NCBI GenBank assembly: GCA_937891245.1
Contig: CALAGB010000485.1
Coordinates: 1-6,512 of the forward strand
Reading direction: 5' to 3'
Length of the DNA: 6,512 nt
Origin: an uncultured Thermomicrobiales bacterium
Lineage (GTDB): Bacteria; Chloroflexota; Chloroflexia; Thermomicrobiales; Thermomicrobiaceae
This document shows, in pieces, positions 1-5,298 of the stretch. The number at the start of each line of letters is the position of its first letter. Position 1 is the stretch's first letter. The translations under genes were made by a program, and so were the position numbers. The notes below the pieces were generated by a model, which searched no databases, was not told the DNA's origin, and was given only the letters and a program-made list of their open reading frames with translations.

Positions 1-47
1 ACGAGATTACAAGGTGACTGGAGTTCAGACGTGTGCTCTTCCGATCT
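1..47 (+). other. Illumina TruSeq P7 adapter with index (assembly contamination)
   Basis: Bases 1-7 match the 3' end of the P7 flow-cell oligo. Bases 8-13 (TACAAG) sit at the index position and are the reverse complement of TruSeq index 12 (CTTGTA). Bases 14-47 match the read-2 primer/adapter, ending in CTCTTCCGATCT. The match was recognised from memory of the public adapter sequence, not by a search. This is library-construction DNA left on the end of a contig, so any reading frame that starts or passes through it is artificial. Confidence 0.98.
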
Positions 48-151
48 ACGATCCGGGATAACAGTCGCACGTTCTCGCGCACCAGGTAGATCAGCTCAGC
101 CGCCTCTGGAGGCAATAGGCTTACCTGTCGCATTGGAGTTTCACGGTTCAT
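48..151 (-). CDS. Unrecognised protein, N-terminal fragment cut at the contig end
   Basis: An ATG at 151-149 overlaps the TGA stop of the upstream 91-aa gene (148-150) as ATGA, the usual arrangement for translational coupling. From there about 34 codons are open down to the adapter junction at base 48, starting MNRETPMRQVSLLPPEAAEL and continuing through a predicted helix rich in Leu, Glu and Arg. The C-terminus is lost because the contig ends. No domain is recognisable from so short a piece. The reading frame, codon choice and overlap support a real gene, but its function cannot be inferred. It is transcribed in the same direction as the replication genes and could be the last visible member of the same element. 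Confidence 0.55.
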
Positions 152-423
152 GCCGCATCCCTCTCTACCGTCTCGGCAAGCTCCCAGACAACCGGTTCGT
201 GATAGCGATCGGCGAGCCTCCGGTCGAGCTGTGTGCGGAAGGCGCGGGCACGCTCAGGGTCGTAACAATCGGACACCTGCCGGGCAAAGGCGTCGAAGGC
301 TGGCCGGTCATAGAACTGACCGACAAAGGCGGCGAACGTTTGGGCAAGCCGGGCAGGGCTCGTCAGCCGAGCAACAAGGTCCAGCTGTTCCTCCAGGGAC
401 AAGGCGTCAACGAGTCTTGTCAC
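148..423 (-). CDS. Small unrecognised helical protein (91 aa)
   Basis: The start is a GTG at 423-421, preceded by a near-perfect Shine-Dalgarno site (GGAGGTGA at 434-427). The protein begins MTRLVDALSLEEQLDLVARL and appears mainly helical and rather acidic. It has conserved-looking aromatic positions (FVGQFYDRPAFDAFARQV, about residues 33-50) and one Cys near residue 53. No signal peptide, membrane segment or known motif is visible. Its stop overlaps the start of the next gene by ATGA. It lies 288 bases downstream of the SSB gene in the same direction and may be in the same element, though a hairpin in the gap could separate transcription. I do not recognise the family. The strong ribosome binding site and the coupling to the next gene are the main reasons to believe it is expressed. 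Confidence 0.75.
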   Translation of the reverse strand: MTRLVDALSLEEQLDLVARLTSPARLAQTFAAFVGQFYDRPAFDAFARQVSDCYDPERARAFRTQLDRRLADRYHEPVVWELAETVERDAA

Positions 424-426
424 GCG

Positions 427-434
427 TCACCTCC
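427..434 (-). promoter_or_regulatory. Strong Shine-Dalgarno site for the 91-aa gene
   Basis: The minus strand reads GGAGGTGA, with its GGAGG core six bases before the GTG start at 423. This site decides the GTG start, since no ATG in that frame is as well placed. Confidence 0.8.
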
Positions 435-494
435 ACCAGAACGACCGCGATGCCTTGGCTGGCACCGCGGTCGACCATGGATCCCAGCACGCGC

Positions 495-728
495 TCACGC
501 GGCTGGCGGCTCGGTCTCAGGATCGTTCGATACCGGCACGGGATTGCGGTAGACGGTCAACCGTCGGAGCCGTGGCGAGCTCGGGCTGAGCACCAGGACC
601 ACATCGCGCGTGCATCCACGTGCAATCGGAGATCGCACTGGGAGACGGAGACGCCAGACGAGTCGGCGGCCGGACCGCCGACCGGTCAGGAATAGCCGGG
701 AGAATAGCCGGTCAGAAGGGAACGTCAT
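495..728 (-). CDS. Possible 77-aa Arg-rich protein after ssb (doubtful)
   Basis: An ATG at 728-726 lies inside the last codons of the SSB gene (17-base overlap) and opens a 77-codon frame starting MTFPSDRLFSRLFLTGRRSG and ending NDPETEPPAA. The product would be very basic in its first half, with no recognisable domain. In favour: it fills most of a 288-base gap in an otherwise packed operon, and its last third reads like ordinary protein. Against: there is no Shine-Dalgarno site before this ATG, a GC-rich hairpin lies inside it, and other minus-strand frames are also open here. One of these encodes a peptide ending GIAVVLVEVTRDKTR that runs 17 bases into the next gene (stop at 407-409). A frameshifted or decayed single gene across 407-728 is another reading. 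Treat as unconfirmed. Confidence 0.3.
   Translation of the reverse strand: MTFPSDRLFSRLFLTGRRSGRRLVWRLRLPVRSPIARGCTRDVVLVLSPSSPRLRRLTVYRNPVPVSNDPETEPPAA
662..682 (-). terminator. GC-rich hairpin 30 bases after the ssb stop (weak terminator or attenuator candidate)
   Basis: A perfect 8-bp inverted repeat (GTCGGCGG / CCGCCGAC, 662-669 and 675-682) encloses a 5-base loop. On the minus strand it begins 29 bases beyond the SSB stop. There is no run of T after it, so it is not a classical intrinsic terminator. It could slow or protect the transcript end, or be chance in GC-rich DNA. Confidence 0.25.
682..715. repeat. Short direct repeats next to the ssb stop
   Basis: GAATAGCCGG occurs at 690-699 and again at 702-711. 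The pair is flanked by CCGGTCAG at 682-689 and 708-715. The set lies immediately past the SSB coding end and overlaps its stop codon. It may be local duplication by replication slippage or a small protein-binding site; the sequence alone does not decide. Confidence 0.5.
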
Positions 729-1089
729 CGTCGGACGGCGGCGAGTCCGCGGGTGCGGTCTCAGGTCGGCGATCAAGAAGGATCAATTCGTTCGCGACGA
801 CTTCGGCTGTCCAGCGCGGATGACCGTCTCGACCTTCCCAACTGCGATAGGTGAGGCGCCCTGCGATGAACACCAGCCGGCCCTTGGAGAGATACTCACC
901 GGCGAACTCCGCCAACTTCTCCCAGCAGACGATGGTATGCCAGTCGGTCTGCGGTTCGGTCTCGGGTTGCCCGCGACGGTTCGTTGCGAGCCGGAAAGTC
1001 GTGACGGCCTTGCCTCCCGGCGTGTAACGCATTTCGGGGTCTAGCCCGAGGCGGCCGATCAGCTCAACGCGGTTCAGGTCAAACGGCAT
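712..1089 (-). CDS. ssb: Single-stranded DNA-binding protein SSB (125 aa)
   Basis: SSB coats single-stranded DNA during replication, repair or recombination and recruits partner proteins through its C-terminal tip. The protein starts MPFDLNRVELIGRLGLDPEM, the typical first OB-fold strand. It continues with the family's GRL / RYTPGGKAVTTFRLATNR block (about residues 12-38), the core (TDWHTIVCWEKLAEFAGEYL, about 48-67, then KGRLVFIAGRL) and the closing strand ANELILLDRR (about 100-109). It ends in DDDVPF, the acidic tip that binds SSB-interacting proteins. The linker between OB fold and tip is only about 10-15 residues, so the protein is shorter than typical chromosomal SSBs of about 150-180 residues. 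The ATG at 1089 is chosen over an upstream in-frame ATG because of a strong Shine-Dalgarno site and the family's N-terminus. The gene follows the primase gene by 19 bases and is not beside rpsF/rpsR, which suggests an accessory SSB. Confidence 0.97.
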   Translation of the reverse strand: MPFDLNRVELIGRLGLDPEMRYTPGGKAVTTFRLATNRRGQPETEPQTDWHTIVCWEKLAEFAGEYLSKGRLVFIAGRLTYRSWEGRDGHPRWTAEVVANELILLDRRPETAPADSPPSDDDVPF

Positions 1090-1095
1090 CGGTGT

Positions 1096-1102
1096 ACCTC
1101 CT
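1096..1102 (-). promoter_or_regulatory. Shine-Dalgarno site fixing the ssb start
   Basis: The minus strand reads AGGAGGT, six bases before the ATG at 1089-1087. It rules out the longer reading frame starting at 1188, whose extra N-terminus would overlap the primase gene and has no SSB-like sequence. Confidence 0.9.
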
Positions 1103-1108
1103 GGAGAT

Positions 1109-2170
1109 TTAGGCTGCCAACGCGGACAGTCTTTCCGCTTCGGCGACGGCGCGGGCAAAACGTTTCCGGCCGTCCGGCATGCGTGCAAGGTCGGCGACGT
1201 CCTTGACGCCGGGCAAGGTGACAGGTCGGACCCGGTCGCCCAAAACAGGAATCAGTGCTCGTGTGGCTGCTTGGCCAGCGTGATCGTTGTCGAGAACGAG
1301 GTAGATACGCGTGAATCGATCGAGCACTCGGAGAAGACCGGTACGCGCGTGAATTCCACTGAGCGCGAGCGTGGGGTAGTTCCAGACTCGCAGCGTCAGC
1401 CAGTCGAAGACACCTTCACAGACCCACACACTTCTCGTATCGGTGAGCGCGCCCAGCCCAAGTAGCGGCTTGCGGCCGGGAAGAGCGAGATACTTGGGAG
1501 CGTTGGGAGATGAGTCGAGAGCCCGACCAATGAGCCAGATCGGCTGGCCGGCGCGGAGCTCCGGTACGACAACTCGTCCGGCCAGGAAGTCCCGACCGTC
1601 GCGGCGGAGAAGACCCATGCCGATCGCTGTTGCGATCGGCAACCCTCTCCAGTGGAGGTACGTGACGAGGTCATTGCCTGCGGCAAAACCAACCCGACAC
1701 TCCGCGAGAGTTGAACGATCGACACCTCGAGCGTCTAAGTACGCGAGCGCGTCGGGCTCGCTCAGCAGCCGGTTGTGGTACAGGTCGACGGCACCAGAGA
1801 GGCAGGCACGCTGAGCGGGTCCGAGAGCACGCTGCCGGTGTTGAACGATCTGCGTTTTGACAGCAGTCGAGACCGTCCGACGAGCGTTGGACGTCTCACC
1901 AGAAGTGAGCCGGTCTACGGCGTCCCGGAAAGAGAGCCCTTCGAGGCGCTCGACGAAGCTGATGACATCGCCACCAACGCCGCAGCGAAAGCAGAACCAG
2001 CTCTGCGTCTCGGGATAGACGACGAGGTTGGGACGTCCGCCATCTGGATGAAATGGACAGCGTCCGACGAGCGTGCGGCCACAAGAGAGCAATGCAATGC
2101 CGTACCCGGCGATGATCCCGGCGATGGGGTAATCGCGTCTCAGTCGCTCGGTATCGATCAGTCTCGTCAT
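1109..2170 (-). CDS. DnaG-like primase, CHC2 zinc finger plus TOPRIM, short form (353 aa)
   Basis: Primases of this family make short RNA primers on single-stranded template. The N-terminal zinc finger shows CPFH at residues 38-41 and CFRC at 60-63, giving C38, H41, C60 and C63 as likely zinc ligands, followed by GVGGDVISFVERLEGLSFRDAV as in DnaG. The middle region carries LAGRVVVPEL, LIGRAL and PKYLALPG (about 196-232), matching the N-terminal half of the DnaG catalytic core. The TOPRIM metal site shows the CEGVFDWL block with E252, and VLDNDHAG with D294 and D296. The protein then stops soon after KDVADLARM, so the DnaB-binding C-terminal domain of chromosomal DnaG (about 600 residues) is absent. 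The ATG at 2170 overlaps the helicase stop as ATGA, implying coupled translation; the longer frame to 2512 would lie antiparallel to no signal and deep inside the helicase gene. Family is confident; element-specific role is inferred. Confidence 0.93.
   Translation of the reverse strand: MTRLIDTERLRRDYPIAGIIAGYGIALLSCGRTLVGRCPFHPDGGRPNLVVYPETQSWFCFRCGVGGDVISFVERLEGLSFRDAVDRLTSGETSNARRTVSTAVKTQIVQHRQRALGPAQRACLSGAVDLYHNRLLSEPDALAYLDARGVDRSTLAECRVGFAAGNDLVTYLHWRGLPIATAIGMGLLRRDGRDFLAGRVVVPELRAGQPIWLIGRALDSSPNAPKYLALPGRKPLLGLGALTDTRSVWVCEGVFDWLTLRVWNYPTLALSGIHARTGLLRVLDRFTRIYLVLDNDHAGQAATRALIPVLGDRVRPVTLPGVKDVADLARMPDGRKRFARAVAEAERLSALAA
1618..1641. repeat. Perfect 10-bp inverted repeat with 4-base loop inside the primase gene
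   Basis: TGCCGATCGC (1618-1627) and GCGATCGGCA (1632-1641) are exact reverse complements separated by TGTT. It encodes part of LPIATAIGMG in the primase, where the repeated Ile-Ala codons help create it. No function can be assigned; a single-strand hairpin site or mRNA structure is possible. Confidence 0.6.
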
Positions 2171-3639
2171 GCAGCGACCTGAGTTACGTTGTTTGACCTC
2201 AAGCCGCGCAGAAAGCGGGATGGATACCTCATCTCTCGCCGTGCGCCGACTTGACGAGTTCGGCAATGGCTCAGGTACAGGCGCTCTTGCGCCCGTGTGA
2301 CCGCCACGTAGAGCAGCCGCAGCTCCTCGTCGAGACCGCACGCAGATCGACGTTCGGCCTCCAGCGCCCGGCGATGGGGGAGCAAGCCTTCCTCGATGCC
2401 AACCACGAAGACCACGCGCCACTCGCCGCCTTTGGCTCCGTGGATCGTGGTCAGCAGAACTGCGGGCGGCCCCTGGTCGCTGATGGCGAGATCGACAGAA
2501 GGATGGAGACAAATGCCGCGCTGTGCTCGGTACGGCAGCCCTCGGGCTCGGAACTCCGACGCGAGCGGCGTGGCTTGGTGATTCGTGCGAAAGAGGACCG
2601 CGACGTGAGCGAGCTCCCCGACGACTCCCGCGTTAAGAAGACGGCCGATCTCGGATGCGACGAACGCCGCCTCGGCCCGCTCGTCGGCGAGCGCCCGGAG
2701 GGAAACGGGCGGGCCATCGGAGTTTGTGGTCCAGAGCGGCGGCCGGAAGGCGAGCCGCACGCCAAGGACGTTGGCGACGTCAACGATCTGACCAGTGGAA
2801 CGATAGTTCTGGGTCAGATCGATCCGTTGAGCGTCAGGGAAGTCCTGCGCAAAGTCGAGCAGGAAGCGCACATCGGCACCACGCCAGCCGAACACCGCCT
2901 GGCAGGGGTCACCAACCACGGCCAGATTGCGATGCCGCGCGGCGAGTTGCCGTAGCAATTCGTACTGCGGAGCGCAAACATCCTGAAACTCGTCACAGAC
3001 GACGCAGCTGTAGCTGTCCTGGAGGAGACGGAGGATGTCTGGTCGTGCCGTGAAGAGTCGGAGCGGCATGACGAGCATGCCCGGAAAGTCAATGGCACGG
3101 CGACGCAACAAGCACTGTTCGTAGGCCGTGGCCAGTTCTCGGATCTGAGTCGATACAGACGGATCGTCTGATCTGAGACGAGCGCACGCCACCTTCTCGA
3201 CGAGCTCGCTCGTTGAACGACCCCACACGTTCAACCGTAGTCGCTGTGTCGCCTCACGGAGGAGGACCCGAGCATCATCGGCGTCATAGACCGCGAGAGG
3301 TCCTGGTTCAAAACCAAGTCCCTCGCTCCAACGACGAACGATGCGCAGGCCGAAGGCGTGGAAGGTTGACACGGTGACCTCCTGCGCTGCGTCACCAAGC
3401 AGGTGCTCCAGACGAGTGCGGAGGTCACGTGAGGCTCGGGCAGCGAACGTCAGGGCCAGGACGCTGGCTGGCGCGACCCGGCGCGCGACGATGACGTACG
3501 CGATTCGCGCGGCGAGGACCGTCGTTTTGCCCGAGCCTGGCCCGGCGACGATCAGCAGCGGGCCATCTTCTGCCAGCACAGCCTGTCGCTGGGCCAGGCT
3601 CAGTCGGTCAAGATCCAGCAGGCGTGATCGCGGGATCAT
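2167..3639 (-). CDS. UvrD/Rep-type SF1A DNA helicase lacking the 2B domain (490 aa)
   Basis: This is an ATP-dependent DNA helicase, expected to translocate 3'-5' on single strands as UvrD, Rep and PcrA do. Motifs in order: Q motif LSLAQRQAV (13-21), Walker A GPGSGKTT (33-40), Ia LTFAARAS (63-70), Ib STFHAFG (91-97), Walker B CDEFQD (215-220), III GDPCQAVFGWRGAD (243-256), IV QNYRST (277-282), IVa VAVLFRTNHQ (346-355), V TTIHGAKGGEW (397-407) and VI ELRLLYVAVTRAQERL (439-454). Full-length relatives have about 650-720 residues. Here only about 25 residues separate PYR (369-371) from motif V, so the 2B insertion is missing. There is no clear Shine-Dalgarno site before the ATG at 3639; the frame is the same as the upstream gene, with a TAA and nine codons between them, so re-initiation is plausible. 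The stop overlaps the primase start by ATGA. Confidence 0.95.
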   Translation of the reverse strand: MIPRSRLLDLDRLSLAQRQAVLAEDGPLLIVAGPGSGKTTVLAARIAYVIVARRVAPASVLALTFAARASRDLRTRLEHLLGDAAQEVTVSTFHAFGLRIVRRWSEGLGFEPGPLAVYDADDARVLLREATQRLRLNVWGRSTSELVEKVACARLRSDDPSVSTQIRELATAYEQCLLRRRAIDFPGMLVMPLRLFTARPDILRLLQDSYSCVVCDEFQDVCAPQYELLRQLAARHRNLAVVGDPCQAVFGWRGADVRFLLDFAQDFPDAQRIDLTQNYRSTGQIVDVANVLGVRLAFRPPLWTTNSDGPPVSLRALADERAEAAFVASEIGRLLNAGVVGELAHVAVLFRTNHQATPLASEFRARGLPYRAQRGICLHPSVDLAISDQGPPAVLLTTIHGAKGGEWRVVFVVGIEEGLLPHRRALEAERRSACGLDEELRLLYVAVTRAQERLYLSHCRTRQVGARREMRYPSRFLRGLRSNNVTQVAA

Positions 3640-3666
3640 GGCTAGAACCAGTCGATGCTCATGGCA

Positions 3667-4710
3667 TTAGCGGAGAGGGCGAGCTCGTCGGACGACGGTG
3701 TCAACCACAGCGCTTCCTGGTGTCCAGGTCGGCCCCATACCAAGGGAGCTGACCACGACGTACGCGCCAGATGAACCGCTCGGGGCGATCACGACGCCGC
3801 GACCTGGGTCCGGCGCATAGCGTAGCGCACCCGTGAACCCACGCATGCGACAGAGCCTGGCGCAAGCTCGCGCCCACTCTCCAAAGACTTGCCGGGCGAG
3901 CGGCTCGGGCAATCCCTCGAGATCAACCGTTTCCAGCCGAGTTACCGCCGCGCCTGGATCACGTCGTGCGACGCGCCGAACCTCCCAAAGTACGTCCTCA
4001 ATCGCGCTTGCCTTGACATTCCGTGTGTAACGCGCAATCATCTGTTCGAGCAAAGCCACATCAGAGTTGTTGGGATATTCCTTGACCAGAGGGCCCAAGA
4101 ACTCAGTAGCTTGCTCAATCTGCCCCGCCTCCAGCGCCGTGCGCGCCTCGGCGAGGGCTGACGCGAGCCGCTGAGAGCGTTCTGCTTCGGCGGCTCGCGT
4201 TTGTTCCTCCGCTTGTTGCCGTGCCCGTTGTTCCAGCGCTCGCGCAAGGCAAGGATCGCTCGCAAGCCATTCACGTTCTTTCCGATGTTCGATTGTGCGC
4301 TGCTCGGCTCCGCGTTCGACTCGAGCAGCAGTCACGACCACTCGGGTGGCAGCAGACTGATCCTCGTCCGTCAACGAACGCGCCGCGAGCTGCTCAGCGC
4401 GTAGCCGTGTCTCGCGGGCCCGGCGACAGATGTCTTCCGCCTCGCATAGCTGCCTAACCACAGCGTCGTACCGCTCCAGGTCACGCAGAGCACGCACTCG
4501 TACGGATTCCACATGTCGCGCGATGGCGGATAACGCGGCGGTCGCAGCCTCCAGTTCTATGATGAGTGAGCCGAGATCCGGCGTTTCCTCGGACACATCA
4601 ACCGACATTACGAGCCCGTTTGTCTCGGGATCGGCGATAACCATCGGTTCCTCACCCCCGAGCACGTCGGCAAGTTCAGCGAAGCTCTTGATCACGGTTT
4701 TCTGCGCCAT
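3667..4710 (-). CDS. Unrecognised 347-aa protein with coiled-coil region and TPR-like pair
   Basis: I do not recognise the family. The start at 4710 follows GGAGGT by six bases. Residues 1-45 are acidic (ELADVLGGEEP, VIADPETNG, VSEETPDLG). Residues 48-110 are predicted helix, and about 125-190 form a strongly charged Glu/Arg/Gln/Ala helix (QRARQQAEEQTRAAEAERSQ at about 161-180) suited to a coiled coil. Residues 183-228 (ALAEARTALEAGQIEQATEF, then LVKEYPNNSDVALLEQM) resemble one TPR helix pair followed by part of another. The C-terminal part (about 235-347) holds a helical segment and a Gly/Val-rich strand region (RGVVIAPSGSSGAYVVVSSL, 304-323). No signal peptide or membrane segment is visible, so it is probably cytoplasmic. 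It sits 15 bases after the 186-aa gene and 27 before the helicase gene. A scaffold or loader for the helicase is only a guess from position. Confidence 0.88.
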   Translation of the reverse strand: MAQKTVIKSFAELADVLGGEEPMVIADPETNGLVMSVDVSEETPDLGSLIIELEAATAALSAIARHVESVRVRALRDLERYDAVVRQLCEAEDICRRARETRLRAEQLAARSLTDEDQSAATRVVVTAARVERGAEQRTIEHRKEREWLASDPCLARALEQRARQQAEEQTRAAEAERSQRLASALAEARTALEAGQIEQATEFLGPLVKEYPNNSDVALLEQMIARYTRNVKASAIEDVLWEVRRVARRDPGAAVTRLETVDLEGLPEPLARQVFGEWARACARLCRMRGFTGALRYAPDPGRGVVIAPSGSSGAYVVVSSLGMGPTWTPGSAVVDTVVRRARPLR

Positions 4711-4716
4711 AACTCA

Positions 4717-4722
4717 ACCTCC
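4717..4722 (-). promoter_or_regulatory. Shine-Dalgarno site for the 347-aa gene
   Basis: The minus strand reads GGAGGT, six bases before the ATG at 4710-4708, and lies in the 15-base gap after the preceding stop codon. It supports the start and the operon arrangement. Confidence 0.8.
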
Positions 4723-4725
4723 GTT

Positions 4726-5286
4726 TCATGCAGCCCGACCAGTGAGATTCGCGCTGCCAAATTGAAATTCCCAATCGTTCGGACGAGGTTCGGCTTGTGG
4801 TCCGTTGACTTTTGGTGTTGTGGTGAGCAGGTCGATCGGCACCGAAATAACGGGTCCCTCGGCTTGGTGGGCCGCCAATGCGATCCATTCTTCAGCGAAC
4901 ACGGCGAGAATCGAGTCGCTGTCGAGGTACCGGCCATCGACCGTCATCGCGAGGCGGAAGAGGAGGCGGCATGAGCCGTCAGATCGCTGGCGGACCTGAT
5001 AGCAACCAGCCAATGGTCGCTCGGAACCGAGATACTGCTGGACGATGACGCTCACCTCGACCGGTGATCTGAGGGGTGACGTCCGTTCCAATTGTCGCGC
5101 TGCGCTCTTGATCTCCCGTTGCATGGTTCGGCGCCGATGTCGCTGTGCCGTCAGCACGGCCACTGCGATCGTCGGTGACCAGCGAGGGAGTGCGTTGCGT
5201 AGGCGCCGCATGAGCGATATCGCGCGGATGCCTATAGCGCGAACATTCGCATATTGGCATCTCCGCCAGAGATCGGTGGTCTCCAT
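4726..5286 (-). CDS. Unrecognised 186-aa protein with basic N-terminal half, first gene of the operon
   Basis: I do not recognise the family. The chosen ATG at 5286 follows AAAGGAG (5298-5292) at a good distance and gives METTDLWRRCQYANVRAIGI. Residues 8-70 are very basic and probably helical (RRLRNALPRW, QRHRRRTMQREIKSAARQLE), which could bind nucleic acid, although no helix-turn-helix is clear. A short hydrophobic stretch (TIAVAVLTA, 39-47) is too short for a membrane span. Residues 75-155 look like a compact alpha/beta domain (VEVSVIVQQYLG, GSCRLLFRLAMTVDGRYLDS, WIALAA). The tail is Pro/Asn-rich. An in-frame ATG at 5400, itself preceded by GGAGG (5412-5408), would add 38 residues; that extension is rich in Ser, Thr, Pro and His and looks less protein-like, so I prefer 5286. 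The stop lies 15 bases before the next start. Confidence 0.75.
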   Translation of the reverse strand: METTDLWRRCQYANVRAIGIRAISLMRRLRNALPRWSPTIAVAVLTAQRHRRRTMQREIKSAARQLERTSPLRSPVEVSVIVQQYLGSERPLAGCYQVRQRSDGSCRLLFRLAMTVDGRYLDSDSILAVFAEEWIALAAHQAEGPVISVPIDLLTTTPKVNGPQAEPRPNDWEFQFGSANLTGRAA

Positions 5287-5291
5287 TACTT

Positions 5292-5298
5292 CTCCTTT
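5292..5298 (-). promoter_or_regulatory. Shine-Dalgarno site supporting the start at 5286
   Basis: The minus strand reads AAAGGAG with five bases to the ATG at 5286-5284. A second candidate ribosome site, GGAGG at 5412-5408, stands seven bases before the in-frame ATG at 5400. The gene therefore has two plausible starts. Confidence 0.6.

Noticed and set aside
31..552. Plus-strand reading frame of 173 codons
   Set aside because: Its start codon lies inside the sequencing adapter, and it runs antisense to the 91-aa gene and its downstream partner.
1090..1188. N-terminal extension of ssb to 1188
   Set aside because: The extension overlaps the primase gene, does not look like an SSB, and is contradicted by the strong ribosome site at 1102-1096.
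148..2170. Similar N-termini of the primase (MTRLID) and the 91-aa protein (MTRLVD)
   Set aside because: The similarity covers only six residues and stops there; the rest of the proteins do not match, so a duplication is not supported.
2171..2512. N-terminal extension of the primase frame up to 2512
   Set aside because: The extra 114 residues overlap the helicase gene completely and are Arg/Ser-rich without family resemblance. The ATG at 2170 gives a natural DnaG-like N-terminus and an ATGA overlap.
2251..2955. Long plus-strand reading frame of 234 codons
   Set aside because: It is antisense to the helicase motifs V, VI and III, has no recognisable domain, and arises from GC-rich codon structure on the other strand. 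The other plus-strand frames over the ssb, primase, helicase and 347-aa genes are rejected for the same reason.
3212..3235. 8-bp inverted repeat GTTGAACG / CGTTCAAC with 8-base loop inside the helicase gene
   Set aside because: An 8-bp match with this loop size is expected about by chance in a window this long, and it lies in coding sequence.
1109..3639. Gabija-like defence pair (TOPRIM protein plus UvrD-like helicase)
   Set aside because: The helicase length is similar to GajB, but the TOPRIM protein here has a CHC2 zinc finger and DnaG core and no ABC-type ATPase domain as in GajA. The neighbouring SSB also points to replication.
3642..3662. Seven-codon minus-strand frame (MSIDWF plus stop) between the 347-aa and helicase genes
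   Set aside because: It has no ribosome site and is too short to support as a gene; it may only be a chance frame in the spacer.
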